DNA from: JBOGWP01 sp050693875 | Lineage (GTDB): Bacteria > Actinomycetota > CADDZG01 > JAHWKV01 > JBOGWP01 | Direction of reading: 5' to 3' | Assembly (NCBI GenBank): GCA_050693875.1 | Contig: JBOGWP010000161.1 | Coordinates: forward strand, 1-22,656 | Length of the DNA: 22,656 nucleotides | The notes under the pieces: model-generated | Databases searched by the model: none | What the model was told of the DNA's origin: nothing | What the model saw: only the letters and a program-made list of their open reading frames with translations | Shown here: positions 1 through 7,771 of the stretch, piece by piece | How positions within the stretch are numbered: position 1 is the stretch's first letter | Layout: each line of letters begins with the position of its first letter | Position numbers and translations under genes: made by a program

Positions 1-554
1 GTGGCCCTCAGGGGGCTCGCGAGGCAGGCCGTCCCCCGGCCGGCACCGAGAAGCTGCACCGACTCTGTGGCCTCAGGTCCCTCAAGCCCAGGATTTGTCT
101 GCCATGTGGATGGTGCACCAGTGAGCAAGGCGGCCCACACGAGGCCTCCACCCGACCGCGGGATGTTGCCGAGGGCGATCAGGGCACCGATGACGATCAG
201 CAGGACGGGTGCCCAGGTCGGCGACTTGCGGAGACGGTCGATGAGGTCGTCACCCACCGACCGGCTGCTGCCCTCCTCCGGGATGAGCAGCCAGCCGGCG
301 ATGTAGAGGGCGATCCCGATGGCGCCCGACAGGGCGAGCAGGACGAAGACCACCCGCACGACAAGTGGGTCGATGCCGAAGTGCGCCGCGATGCCTCCGG
401 CGACTCCGGCAATCTTGCGGTCGGTAGGGCTGCGCCGAAGGACCTTGCCCGCCACGGCACCATCACCGCCGGCGCTCCCACCGGGCGGCGGCCCCTCCGA
501 GGTTGCTTCCACGGGATCCTCCTGGTGGGGCTCGTTGGGGGATTGCTCGTCCAT
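1..554 (-). CDS. PspC-domain membrane protein (3' end outside window)
   Basis: The frame opens at ATG 554 on the minus strand and stays open to the left edge, so the C-terminus is missing. After an acidic, Gly/Pro-rich cytoplasmic stretch of about 35 residues comes a PspC domain (about residues 38-95): RRSPTDRKIAGVAGGIAAHF is the typical entry, followed by GIDPLVVRVVF and a hydrophobic segment ending in GWLLIPEEG. A second membrane segment (WAPVLLIVIGALIALGN) follows. PspC proteins are inner-membrane envelope-stress proteins. The gene is divergent from a PspC-fused kinase and LuxR regulator, a common actinobacterial layout, so it is probably that regulator's target. After about residue 140 (positions 1-135) the sequence no longer looks like a normal PspC-protein tail, which may reflect a contig-end artefact. 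Confidence 0.8.
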   Translation of the reverse strand, partial: MDEQSPNEPHQEDPVEATSEGPPPGGSAGGDGAVAGKVLRRSPTDRKIAGVAGGIAAHFGIDPLVVRVVFVLLALSGAIGIALYIAGWLLIPEEGSSRSVGDDLIDRLRKSPTWAPVLLIVIGALIALGNIPRSGGGLVWAALLTGAPSTWQTNPGLEGPEATESVQLLGAGRGTACLASPLRA

Positions 555-732
555 GCCACGATCATCGGGTCCTCGCATCGCCGGATCCATCGGGGATCTC
601 CCCGGAAAAACCCTGAGGCCCGGCCCCGCGGGAGTGGGGGACTGACCCGATGGGAACGGCGTCCCGGGTGCGCGACCATGCTTCCGGTGAGGACCGGTAC
701 GAGGCGCGAGCGGGTGGCGCGGGTCCGGCCGG

Positions 733-1932
733 ATGGCCGTTCCAGGAGGCGCGCGCTTTCGCCGGAGCACCGACCACCGGATCGTGGCCGGGGTGGCCGG
801 GGGCCTCGCCGACCACCTGCGGGTCGACCGGATGCTGGTGCGACTCGGGTTCGCGCTCCTGGCCGTGTGCGGGGGGGGTCGGCGTGCTCGCCTACCTCGT
901 GCTGTGGCTCGTCGTTCCCGTCGCCTCCGGCGGGCCCCGCACGACCTTCGAGCTGGACGGCCGGCGCGATGCCGCGGTGGCGCCCTCGTCGCAGTGGCGC
1001 CATGATCGGGCTGAAGTCGGTCGGCCTGTGGCTTGGAGACGCGGTCGGCTGGGCGGTGGGGATGGCGGCTGCGGGCATCTGCGTCGTCTGGCTGCGCGCG
1101 ACGACCAGGAACGCACCCGGCTGAGCCTGGTGGTCGAGCGTGCGCCCGAGCAACTCTTCAACGCGATCAGCCGGGGCCGCGCCGGCAAGATCCGCGGCGC
1201 GGGCGCAGTCCTGCTGTCCGGCGCCCTGGCGGTGTTCCTTCTCGGGACGAGCGTCCTGCGGGCGCCTGCGGTCGTCGTCCCCTTGGTGGTGACGATCGCC
1301 GGACTCGGCGTGATCGGGGGTCCGGTGGCGTGGCGCCTCCTCGGCCAGCTGGGTCGGGAGCGGGCGGAGCGAATCCGCTCGCAGGAGCGGGCCGAGATGG
1401 CGGCCCACCTCCACGACTCGTTCCTTCAGACGTTGGCGCTGATCCAGCGCGCGGAGGGCCCGCGCGACATGGTGACCCTAGCCTAGCGCGTAGCCAGGAG
1501 CGGGAGCTGCGGGCGTGGCTGATCGGGCGGCAGTCGCCGGCCGACGACACCGTGGCGGGTGCTCTTGAGAAGGCCGCCCCGCTCGTGGAGCTCACGCTCA
1601 AGGTGCGGGTCGAGGTCGTCACGGTCGGAGACGCCCCGCTGGACGAACGGCTGCGCGCCGTCGAGGCCTGCCGCGAAGCCGCCCTCAACGCCGCCAAGCA
1701 CTCGGGCGCGGCGCAGATATCCATCTACCTCGAGGTGGAACCCTCGGCGGTCACGGCCTATGTGCGTGACCAGGGCGCCGGCTTCGAAACGGAGGCGGTG
1801 GCTCCGGATCGGCGAGGCATCGCCGAGTCGATCCAAGGCCGCATGCAGCGCTCGGGTGGTTCGGCGACCATCGTGAGCGAGCTGGGCGGAGGGACCGAGG
1901 TCCAACTGGTGATGCCGAGGGGCGCGCGGTGA
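733..1932 (+). pseudogene. PspC-fused sensor histidine kinase, broken by several indels
   Basis: Pieces of one protein lie in different frames. In order they are a PspC domain (RIVAGVAGGLADHL, from 733), a hydrophobic segment VGVLAYLVLWLVVP, a segment GLWLGDAVGWAVGMAAAG, two further membrane helices, the phospho-acceptor region AEMAAHLHDSFLQTLALIQR with its His in HLHDS, and an HATPase domain (EAALNAAKHSGA, DQGAGF, RRGIAESI, GGGTEVQL) ending at TGA 1930-1932. This is the PspC-HisKA_3-HATPase architecture that pairs with LuxR-type regulators. The breaks are one extra G in a G8 run (871-878), an extra base near 995-1001, a lost base near 1095-1102 (these two compensate), and a duplicated CCTAG (1477-1486) that creates a TAG stop. 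Removing one CCTAG restores the family reading TLARSQERELRAWL. The start at 733 is the least certain point; no clear ribosome site is present. Confidence 0.82.
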
Positions 1933-1936
1933 GCCG

Positions 1937-2579
1937 ATGCCAGCATCCGTGTGTTCCTCGTCGACGACCACGGCCTGTTCCGCTCCGGGGTGCAGAGCGA
2001 GCTGGGAGACGAGTTCGACATCGTCGGTTCGGCCGGCGACGTGGTGTCGGCAGTCCGGGGCATCTTGGAGGGACGGCCCGACGTCGCCCTGCTCGACGTG
2101 CACATGCCCGAGGGCGGAGGTACGGCCGTGCTGCAGGGGGTGCATGGGTCGGCCCCCGTGGTGCGGTTCCTCGCCCTGTCGGTCTCCGACGCCGCCGAGG
2201 ACGTGATCGCCGTCATCCGGGCGGGGGCCCGTGGCTACGTCACGAAGTCGATCGCGCCGGCCGAGCTCGCCGCTGCGATCCGGCGGGTCCACGAGGGGAA
2301 CGCGGTCTTCTCGCCGCGCCTGGCCGGCTTCGTCCTCGACGCCTTCGCGGGCGGGGACGTCGCTCCGTCGGACGAGGTGGACGAGCTCGACCAGCTGACC
2401 CAGCGGGAGCGAGAGGTCATGCGCCTCATCGCCCGGGGCTACGCCTACAAGGAGGTCGCCAAGGCCCTCCACATCTCGATCAAGACGGTGGAGACGCACG
2501 TCTCCGCCGTGCTGCGCAAGCTGCAGCTGTCGAGTCGCACCAGCTCACGAGGTGGGCGGCCCAACGCCGGCTGGTGTGA
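1937..2579 (+). CDS. NarL/LuxR-family response regulator, frameshifted at both ends
   Basis: This is the DNA-binding partner of the preceding kinase. The receiver domain begins RVFLVDDHGLF (acidic pair DD), with the phospho-acceptor Asp in ALLDVHMPEGG and the conserved Lys in GYVTKS. A LuxR helix-turn-helix follows (LTQREREVMRLIARGYAYKEVAKAL, then TVETHVSAVLRKLQL). The uninterrupted frame runs from GTG 1951 to a late stop at 2685, but the family C-terminus (HQLTRWAAQRRLV, stop) lies in another frame ending at 2579, so one C is probably missing near 2536-2540. Likewise ATG 1937, 4 bases after the kinase stop, becomes the natural start (M-x-S-I-R-V-F) if one base is missing near 1940. It probably controls the divergent PspC gene. 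As written, the protein would carry an unrelated tail of about 50 residues. Confidence 0.82.
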
Positions 2580-2593
2580 GCTCCGGAGGAGCT
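2579..2593. terminator. Small hairpin between convergent genes
   Basis: AGCTCC and GGAGCT form a 6-bp stem around a GGA loop, exactly in the 12-base gap between the stop codons of the response regulator and the minus-strand binding protein. There is no T-run on either side, so its role as a bidirectional terminator is only suggested by position. Confidence 0.3.
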
Positions 2594-4172
2594 ACTTCGT
2601 CTTCGTCACGTTGAGCGTCGTCCAGCGCTGGCTCGGCTGGGAGGGGTGGACCTCCCCGAGGTTGACGCTCTTCTTCATGGCGTAGATCCGGTACAGGGCG
2701 GCCAGCGGAACGACCTCGTACTCCTCGTTGATCAGCACTCGCATCATCTCTGCGGAGGCCTGCTGCGCCTGGCTTCGGTCCTTGGCGTTCTTCGCCCGCG
2801 CGGCGATCTCATCGAAGGATCCACCGGGCGCGAAGTACTCGGTCGCCGGACTGGAGGAGGCGAACCGTAGCACGGGGATGAAGGCGGGATTGGCGTCGTT
2901 TTGCGAGGGAACCTCGAGGTCGAGGTCGAACATCCCGCTGTTGTAGAGGTCGCGGTACTCGAGCTGGTCGACAACGGTCTCGAACTTCGTCTCGATTCCC
3001 ACCGGCCGGAGCTCGTCTCGAACTGCGTCCAGGGACAGCTGTCCGACCTCCGCCCAGGCGATCAGCGTCAGGGTCAGGCGCCTGCCGTCCTTCGCCCGGA
3101 TCCCGTCGGCGCCACGCGCCCATCCGGCCTGGTCCAGGATCTGACCGGCCCTGGCGCGGTTCCGCCCGACGGCCTTCACCAGGTCGGCCGACGTGCCGAG
3201 GACCGCCCGCGGGGCCATCCACCGCCCCGGCTCGGCGTTGCCCTTCATCACCTTCGTCACGTAGGAACGAGGATCGATCGCTCGGGCCACCGCCTCGCGG
3301 ACCGCCTTGTCGGTGGTCAGATCGAAGCCTCCCTGGCGGGGCACCCGTGGCAGGAAGATCTGCTGCGTGCGGCCGGGCTTGCTCTGGATGACGCGGAACT
3401 TCGAGTTCTCCTTGATCTCGGTGACCGTGTCGGGAGGTAGGTCGACGAGGAAGTCCACCCGGCCCTTGTTCAGGGCTTCGATCCGGTCGTCGGGGTTGGG
3501 GATGAAGGTCATTTCGATCGTCTTCACCTTCGCCTTCGCCCCCCAATAGCCGTCGTAGCGCTCGACGCGCACGAACTCGCCGGTCCGATACTCGGCAACC
3601 TTGAACGGACCCGTCCCGCTGGCAGGCTCCGAGAAGAAGTGGTGTCCCTTCGGCAGGATCGAGGCCAGTGGATGGACGAGCTCCTCGGGAAGGCTCCGAT
3701 CGGGCTTGGCCGGGTTGATGTCCACCGTCAGGTCGTCCACCTTCCTCACCGCCTCCGGGTTGTGGTCGTAGTCGAGGGCGCGGACGAGGGTGGTGAGCGT
3801 CCGGCCGACGTTCATGCGCTCACCCAGACTCCACACCACGTCGTCGGCGTTGAGCGGGTGGCCGTCGTGGAACGTGACGCCTTTCCTCAGATGGAAGCGC
3901 CAGCCGGTCTCGGTCGGCTCCCACTTCTCCGCCAGCCCCGGGTCCAGCGTGTAATCGGGCTTGAGGAAGATCAGCGGCTCGTACACGTTGAGGTTGAGCG
4001 GGAAGGCGAAGTGGCTTGATTGGGCCCCCAAGCCGCCCCAGAGATCCTCCCCCGCCATCTTGACGGTCGCATTCGGGTCGGGCGTCCCGGTCATCTGCGG
4101 CTCCGACTCGCCCCCGCGGCATCCGGCCGCGACCATCGCGACAGCGATCAGGGTGAGGAACATCCGGCGCAC
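2592..4172 (-). CDS. Family-5 extracellular solute-binding lipoprotein (peptide/oligopeptide ABC type)
   Basis: A protein of 526 residues, full length for the SBP_bac_5 (DppA/OppA) family. The start is GTG 4172, preceded at about 7 bases by GGGAG. The N-terminus MRRMFLTLIAVAMVAAGC is a lipoprotein signal with the lipobox Cys at residue 18. The mature protein shows family landmarks: NVYEPLIF, LDPGLAEKWEPTETGWRFHLRKGVTFHDG, LNADDVVWS, GTGPFKVAEY, a run near VREAVARAIDPRSYV, and DQAGWARGADGIRAKDG. It should bind an oligopeptide or similar solute outside the membrane and hand it to an ABC permease. No permease or ATPase gene lies next to it, so it is an orphan here. It converges on the response regulator and diverges from bioY. 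The ligand cannot be read from sequence. Confidence 0.9.
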   Translation of the reverse strand: MRRMFLTLIAVAMVAAGCRGGESEPQMTGTPDPNATVKMAGEDLWGGLGAQSSHFAFPLNLNVYEPLIFLKPDYTLDPGLAEKWEPTETGWRFHLRKGVTFHDGHPLNADDVVWSLGERMNVGRTLTTLVRALDYDHNPEAVRKVDDLTVDINPAKPDRSLPEELVHPLASILPKGHHFFSEPASGTGPFKVAEYRTGEFVRVERYDGYWGAKAKVKTIEMTFIPNPDDRIEALNKGRVDFLVDLPPDTVTEIKENSKFRVIQSKPGRTQQIFLPRVPRQGGFDLTTDKAVREAVARAIDPRSYVTKVMKGNAEPGRWMAPRAVLGTSADLVKAVGRNRARAGQILDQAGWARGADGIRAKDGRRLTLTLIAWAEVGQLSLDAVRDELRPVGIETKFETVVDQLEYRDLYNSGMFDLDLEVPSQNDANPAFIPVLRFASSSPATEYFAPGGSFDEIAARAKNAKDRSQAQQASAEMMRVLINEEYEVVPLAALYRIYAMKKSVNLGEVHPSQPSQRWTTLNVTKTK

Positions 4173-4310
4173 GACAGGTCTCCCAGAGAGAACGGAGCCG
4201 CGAAAGGATACCTGCGCCGGGCCCGCTATCACGCCGCTCCCGGCTGCACGCCGTAGAATCCCCGAGCCGCCCAGGGAATCCACACGACTTTTCGAGAGAA
4301 AGGTGAGTTG
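4173..4310. promoter_or_regulatory. Divergent intergenic region between the binding protein and bioY
   Basis: The 138 bases must contain promoters for both genes. Candidate -10 boxes are TAGAAT at 4254-4259 for bioY and TATCCT (read on the minus strand, 4205-4211 area) for the binding protein; neither has a convincing -35. A ribosome site AAAGGTGAG at 4299-4306 precedes ATG 4311 of bioY. No clear biotin-repressor palindrome was found. Confidence 0.35.
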
Positions 4311-4892
4311 ATGCAACGGGCGGGGACCCTTCGGCAGGCGGCCATTCGCAACACCGGTGCGGCGGTGGACGCCGCGCTCATCCTGGCCGGCGCGCTGCTG
4401 GTGGCGCTTGCGGCGCAGATTCGCATCCCGCTGCCCTTCACGCCCGTCCCGATCACCGGGCAAACCTTCGCGGTCCTGCTCGTCGGGGCGACGCTGGGGG
4501 CGACGAGAGGCGCGGCGTCGCTCGTCCTGTACGTGCTGCTCGGGGCCGCCGGGCTTCCGTTCTACGCCGGGGGAGCGGCCGGGTGGAAGGTGGTTCAGGG
4601 GCCGACCGGCGGCTATCTCATCGGCTTCGTCGCCGCGGCATGGCTGACGGGCTATCTTGCCGAGCGCCGCTGGGACCGTCGGTTGAGCTCCGCCTTGGGG
4701 GCGATGCTCAGCGGCAGCGTGCTGATCTACCTGATCGGGCTTCCCTGGCTGTCGTGGTCGCTCGGGACGGGCCTCACCAAGACGCTCGAGCTGGGGCTGT
4801 ACCCGTTTGTCCCGGGCGACATCCTCAAGCTCTACCTCGCGGGGGCGGCGCTGCCCGGAGCGTGGAAGGTGATCGGGCGCGGGGAGCCGTAG
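4311..4892 (+). CDS. bioY: BioY, biotin ECF transporter substrate-binding subunit
   Basis: A protein of 193 residues, normal BioY length. ATG 4311 is preferred over TTG 4308 because AAAGGTGAG lies at proper spacing. Six hydrophobic segments are visible with the BioY signatures: IPLPFTPVPITGQTFAVLLVGA (about residues 38-60), a GPTGGYLIGF motif (about 97-106), and LYPFVPGDILKLYLA (about 162-176). BioY is the membrane S-component that captures biotin and works with EcfA/EcfT, and in some bacteria alone. No ATPase or T-subunit gene and no other biotin gene is present in the window. The stop codon is separated by a single base from the stop of the convergent PhoU-TrkA_C gene. Confidence 0.95.
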   Translation: MQRAGTLRQAAIRNTGAAVDAALILAGALLVALAAQIRIPLPFTPVPITGQTFAVLLVGATLGATRGAASLVLYVLLGAAGLPFYAGGAAGWKVVQGPTGGYLIGFVAAAWLTGYLAERRWDRRLSSALGAMLSGSVLIYLIGLPWLSWSLGTGLTKTLELGLYPFVPGDILKLYLAGAALPGAWKVIGRGEP

Positions 4893-4893
4893 G

Positions 4894-6087
4894 CTACTGC
4901 GCCGCCCAGACCGGTTCGGAGTGCAGGAGCCGGGCGACGTCGTCGAGGGCCTCGGACGGGCCGATGAGCACCAACCGGTCTCCGGCCCGGAGCCGAGTCC
5001 GGCCGGTCGGCCGATACTGCCAGCGCCCTGCCCGCGAGATCGCCAGCACGGTCATGCCCGACGCCTCGGGCAGGTCGAGCTCGTCGAGGGTGCGTCCGTC
5101 GCCCGGCGAGCCTGCGCCGACGTCGGCCTCGAGGACGACGTCCTCAGCCTCGCCCAGCGCTTCGGCGATGATCGGGTGCAGCTCCTCGTTTCGCTCGATC
5201 AGCCAGACCATGGCCTGGGCGGCGTCGCCGATCGATTCCGAGGCGACCGCAAGATGCAGGAGCCCCCGCAGCGGTTGCCTGGCCCGCGCCTCGAGAGCCG
5301 CGTCCAGCACCCACGACTCGAGGGCCTCGCGCATGTCATCGAGACGGTCCTCGAGGCGGTTGACCTCGGCGGCGAGGCTTCGGTCGGCGAACAGGACGGC
5401 GGCGTAGGCGAGGCCCACGGCGACCTCGGCGAGGTTCTTCATCTCGATGACGGTGTCGATGGCCCGATCGAGCTCGGTCAGCGCCATGTCATCCTCTTCG
5501 GGCGGAGCCGGCTTCTCGCCGGCCCCGGCGAGGGCACGAATCGCCGGCAGCCCCTCCTCCATCCCCCGAACCACGAGCACGTCGCCGGCCGCGAGCACCT
5601 CGTCGTCCTCGGGATCGAACCGCCACCTCGGCCCCCGGCGGATCGCGAGCAGCCGGGCGCCGTGGACGGCGAGCTCGGCGTCGCGGACGCTGCCGCCGTC
5701 GAGCGCGCTGCCCTCGGCGATCGTCACCCGGTCGGTCAGCTCCTCCGCCCGGGCCAAGTCCTCGCGCAGCTCGCGAGGGATCCCGATCGCCTCCAGGACG
5801 ATCTTGGCGATGTCGACCGCCTGGTTGCCCATGACCTCGATCGACGCGATGAGCTGGAGCAGCGAGGCCAGCCCGGCGGCGTCCTGGGGACTGCGCGACG
5901 CGAGGAGGCACACCTCGCGCATCTGGTGGACGAGGCGGTTGAGCTCCTCCTCCAGCTCCAGTACCTCCCCCGAGAGCTCCCGGTCGCCGTAGAAGAGACC
6001 GGCGTAGGCCAGGTCCAGCATGAGCTCGGAGGTGTCCTTCGCCTCGGCGAGCATCGCCTTGAGGGTGCGGGGTCGCCCGTCAGTCAT
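4894..6087 (-). CDS. Duplicated PhoU-TrkA_C regulatory protein
   Basis: A soluble protein of 397 residues built as a two-fold repeat: PhoU-like helical bundle (about 8-110), RCK_C/TrkA_C domain (about 115-190, with LLAIRRGPRWRFDPEDDEVL and GDVLVVRG), second PhoU-like bundle (about 203-310, with VIEMKNLAEVAVGLAYAAVL), second RCK_C (about 325-390, with MTVLAISRAGRWQYRPTG and AGDRLVLIGP). RCK_C domains bind small ligands that gate ion transport, and PhoU bundles act on transporters from the cytoplasm. ATG 6087 overlaps the TGA of the upstream MgtE-like gene (ATGA), so the two are translationally coupled, and I infer it gates that transporter. A longer open frame upstream (to 6822) is antisense-like coding noise inside the transporter gene. 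Substrate and ligand are unknown. Confidence 0.88.
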   Translation of the reverse strand: MTDGRPRTLKAMLAEAKDTSELMLDLAYAGLFYGDRELSGEVLELEEELNRLVHQMREVCLLASRSPQDAAGLASLLQLIASIEVMGNQAVDIAKIVLEAIGIPRELREDLARAEELTDRVTIAEGSALDGGSVRDAELAVHGARLLAIRRGPRWRFDPEDDEVLAAGDVLVVRGMEEGLPAIRALAGAGEKPAPPEEDDMALTELDRAIDTVIEMKNLAEVAVGLAYAAVLFADRSLAAEVNRLEDRLDDMREALESWVLDAALEARARQPLRGLLHLAVASESIGDAAQAMVWLIERNEELHPIIAEALGEAEDVVLEADVGAGSPGDGRTLDELDLPEASGMTVLAISRAGRWQYRPTGRTRLRAGDRLVLIGPSEALDDVARLLHSEPVWAAQ

Positions 6088-7343
6088 CCTGCGATCCCAA
6101 GAATACCGAGCGAGGCGATGAGGGCGAAAGTCCCCAGGAGGTCCATCGAGCTTGTCACCGCCGGAATGCCGTAGTTGTCCGGGTCGAGGCCGAACCGATA
6201 GGACAGGACCGCGGCGTAGTAGGCGACGAAGACCGCCCCCGTCGTCGCCATCGCGCCGGCCAGCAGCGTGAGGCCGACCATCGAGCCGAGGCCGGGGTGG
6301 GCCAGGCCCGTGGCCGAGGAGATCAGCATCCCCGACAGCCCGACGAGCGCGAAGACGGGGATCGCCAGCAGATAGGTGAGGGTGATGTCCTCCCACGTCC
6401 GCCGGGGAGGGATCGCCTTGGGCTGGATCGAGCCGAGGTGCAGCTTCGAGGAGAGGCGGGCGGAGAGAATGCCGCCCAGGGCGCCGGCGTCCTCCAGGAA
6501 CGGCGGGAGCAGGACGAGCAGCCCGGGGAGCGCGAAGAAGTGCTCGATCCGACGGTCGACGGTCAGCCCGGCGAGCACATCCACAGCCCCCGCCGCGATC
6601 AGGACCGGCAGGCTCTGGCGGACGATGCGCTGGAACACGCGCAGGTCCCGCCGGCGGACCGTGAAGAAGATCGCCACCGCGAGGCCCCCGAACACCAGGA
6701 CGCCGACCACCTTGGGCAGGGACGAGACGCGCAGAAGGAACGTGGCCGCCCACAGCGAGGGGAGCGTGACGACATCTCCCGCCGCGGTGACGACGGGGGC
6801 CCCGACGTTGTCCATGTCCCATCCCCGGCGAACCGAGGCGACCGCGACCGCGAGGGTGATGGCCAGCACGAAGATGCTCGAGAGCAGCCCCCCGACGACC
6901 GAGACCGTGAGGTAGTCGAGGAACCCGATCGTGTTCTCGCCGAACAGCCGGGCGGCGCCCCGGGCGAGGAAGGCGTCGGCGACCGACACCGAGAACGTGA
7001 GGAGCGCTGCGGCGAGGACGTTCTGTGCGATTGTGCCGCGCCGCTCGACACGGCCCGAGAACTCACCGGTGTGAACGGCGGTGCCGAGGCGCGAGCCGAG
7101 CGCCCCGAAGATGTTGCCCCGCATGCCGATGGCCGCGGGTACGAGGATGATCAGGCCGGGGTACCGGCGCAACGTCCCCTCCATGAATCCGAGCGCTAGC
7201 CCGGCGGCGAGATCCCCGGCGGAGGAGACGAGCAGCGCCCCGATGCCCTGCCGGACGTTTCGGGCCTGGGCGCGCAGCAGCGCGGCGACCCGAGGAAGGA
7301 TCAGGCGCCAGGCATCCCGGGGGAAGAACTTCGGTATCCGCAC
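6084..7343 (-). CDS. Tandem MgtE/SLC41-type divalent cation transporter
   Basis: A membrane protein of 419 residues with two copies of the MgtE membrane domain and no N-terminal or CBS regulatory domains, the SLC41-like layout. The first copy contains SSAGDLAAGLALGFMEG, PAAIGMRGNIFGALGSRLGT and DMDNVGAPVVTAAGDVVTLP; the second contains FLEDAGALGGILSARLSS and GLDPDNYGIPAVTSSMDLLG. The Asp, Pro and Thr/Ser positions in the DxDN...P..T...D motifs match the ion-coordinating helix of MgtE. It probably moves Mg2+ or a related divalent cation. GTG 7343 is the first usable start: an in-frame TGA lies 9 bases upstream. It is the first gene of an operon with the PhoU-TrkA_C gene, which would replace the missing cytosolic regulatory domains in trans. 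Confidence 0.9.
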   Translation of the reverse strand: MRIPKFFPRDAWRLILPRVAALLRAQARNVRQGIGALLVSSAGDLAAGLALGFMEGTLRRYPGLIILVPAAIGMRGNIFGALGSRLGTAVHTGEFSGRVERRGTIAQNVLAAALLTFSVSVADAFLARGAARLFGENTIGFLDYLTVSVVGGLLSSIFVLAITLAVAVASVRRGWDMDNVGAPVVTAAGDVVTLPSLWAATFLLRVSSLPKVVGVLVFGGLAVAIFFTVRRRDLRVFQRIVRQSLPVLIAAGAVDVLAGLTVDRRIEHFFALPGLLVLLPPFLEDAGALGGILSARLSSKLHLGSIQPKAIPPRRTWEDITLTYLLAIPVFALVGLSGMLISSATGLAHPGLGSMVGLTLLAGAMATTGAVFVAYYAAVLSYRFGLDPDNYGIPAVTSSMDLLGTFALIASLGILGIAG

Positions 7344-7527
7344 CGTCCATCACCCATGTCCAGGTATGACCGTCCATCCGGGTCAGGGTACCGGAAGAAA
7401 GCGGGCAGGCGGCGCATGGTGGACGGCTCGTGATCGGGAAACCCGAGGCGCTCGCCCCCCCGCAGTGGCGAGGCCCACGAGGCCTCGGCGGACGGGGAGG
7501 GGGGCCGGACGGGCCCCGCCCATCGTC
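7344..7527. other. Intergenic region upstream of the transporter operon and tRNAs
   Basis: No gene is visible. It holds a hairpin with a 7-bp stem CGAGGCC/GGCCTCG (7469-7487) and a GC-rich inverted repeat around 7500-7518. Near the transporter start the 9-mer ATGGACGGT (minus strand) occurs twice. I see no recognisable Mg2+ riboswitch. Confidence 0.3.
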
Positions 7528-7533
7528 TATCAT
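7528..7533 (+). promoter_or_regulatory. -10 box for the tRNA pair
   Basis: TATCAT lies 11 bases before the first base of tRNA-Asp, so transcription would begin about 5 bases upstream of the mature tRNA. The region at -35 (CCGGAC) is poor. Confidence 0.5.
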
Positions 7534-7544
7534 TGGGTGCTCTC

Positions 7545-7619
7545 GCCCCTGTGGAGCAGTCTGGAGTGCTCGGGTCCCTGTCAAGGACCAGGTCGCCGGT
7601 TCAAGTCCGGTCAGGGGCG
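7545..7619 (+). tRNA. tRNA-Asp (anticodon GTC)
   Basis: A full cloverleaf can be drawn: acceptor GCCCCTG/CAGGGGC, D stem GAGC/GCTC, anticodon stem GGTCC/GGACC with loop CTGTCAA (anticodon 7580-7582), T stem GCCGG/CCGGT with loop TTCAAGT, and discriminator G 7619. CCA is not encoded. Confidence 0.96.
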
Positions 7620-7654
7620 CGCCCCGGCTCCATCGCCGATTCGTCGGCGTCGCC

Positions 7655-7727
7655 GGCCAGGTAGCTCAGTAGGTAGAGCACGCGGCTGAAAACCGCGGTG
7701 TCCCCGGTTCGATTCCGGGCCTGGCCA
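7655..7727 (+). tRNA. tRNA-Phe (anticodon GAA)
   Basis: A full cloverleaf can be drawn: acceptor GGCCAGG/CCTGGCC, D stem GCTC/GAGC, anticodon stem CGCGG/CCGCG with loop CTGAAAA (anticodon 7688-7690), T stem CCCGG/CCGGG with loop TTCGATT, and discriminator A 7727. It lies 35 bases after tRNA-Asp and is probably co-transcribed with it. An Asp-Phe tRNA pair is a common actinobacterial arrangement. Confidence 0.96.
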
Positions 7728-7771
7728 CCCCAGCACTCGATGGCCGAACACCGGCGAACCGTCCGTGGCCG

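Noticed and set aside
197..1414. Open frame of 405 codons on the minus strand
   Set aside because: It runs antisense to the PspC kinase and in a shifted frame over the PspC gene; its product is Arg/Pro/Gly-rich noise without any domain.
4921..6174. Open frame of 417 codons on the plus strand
   Set aside because: It is exactly antisense to the PhoU-TrkA_C gene, whose protein has recognisable repeated domains; the plus-strand product is low-complexity.
6088..6822. N-terminal extension of the PhoU-TrkA_C frame
   Set aside because: It overlaps the MgtE-like gene out of frame and is Arg/Gly/Pro-rich; ATG 6087 with the ATGA overlap is the natural start.
7344..7544. Mg2+ riboswitch upstream of the MgtE-like gene
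   Set aside because: Only generic GC-rich hairpins are seen and no match to a known riboswitch core could be drawn.
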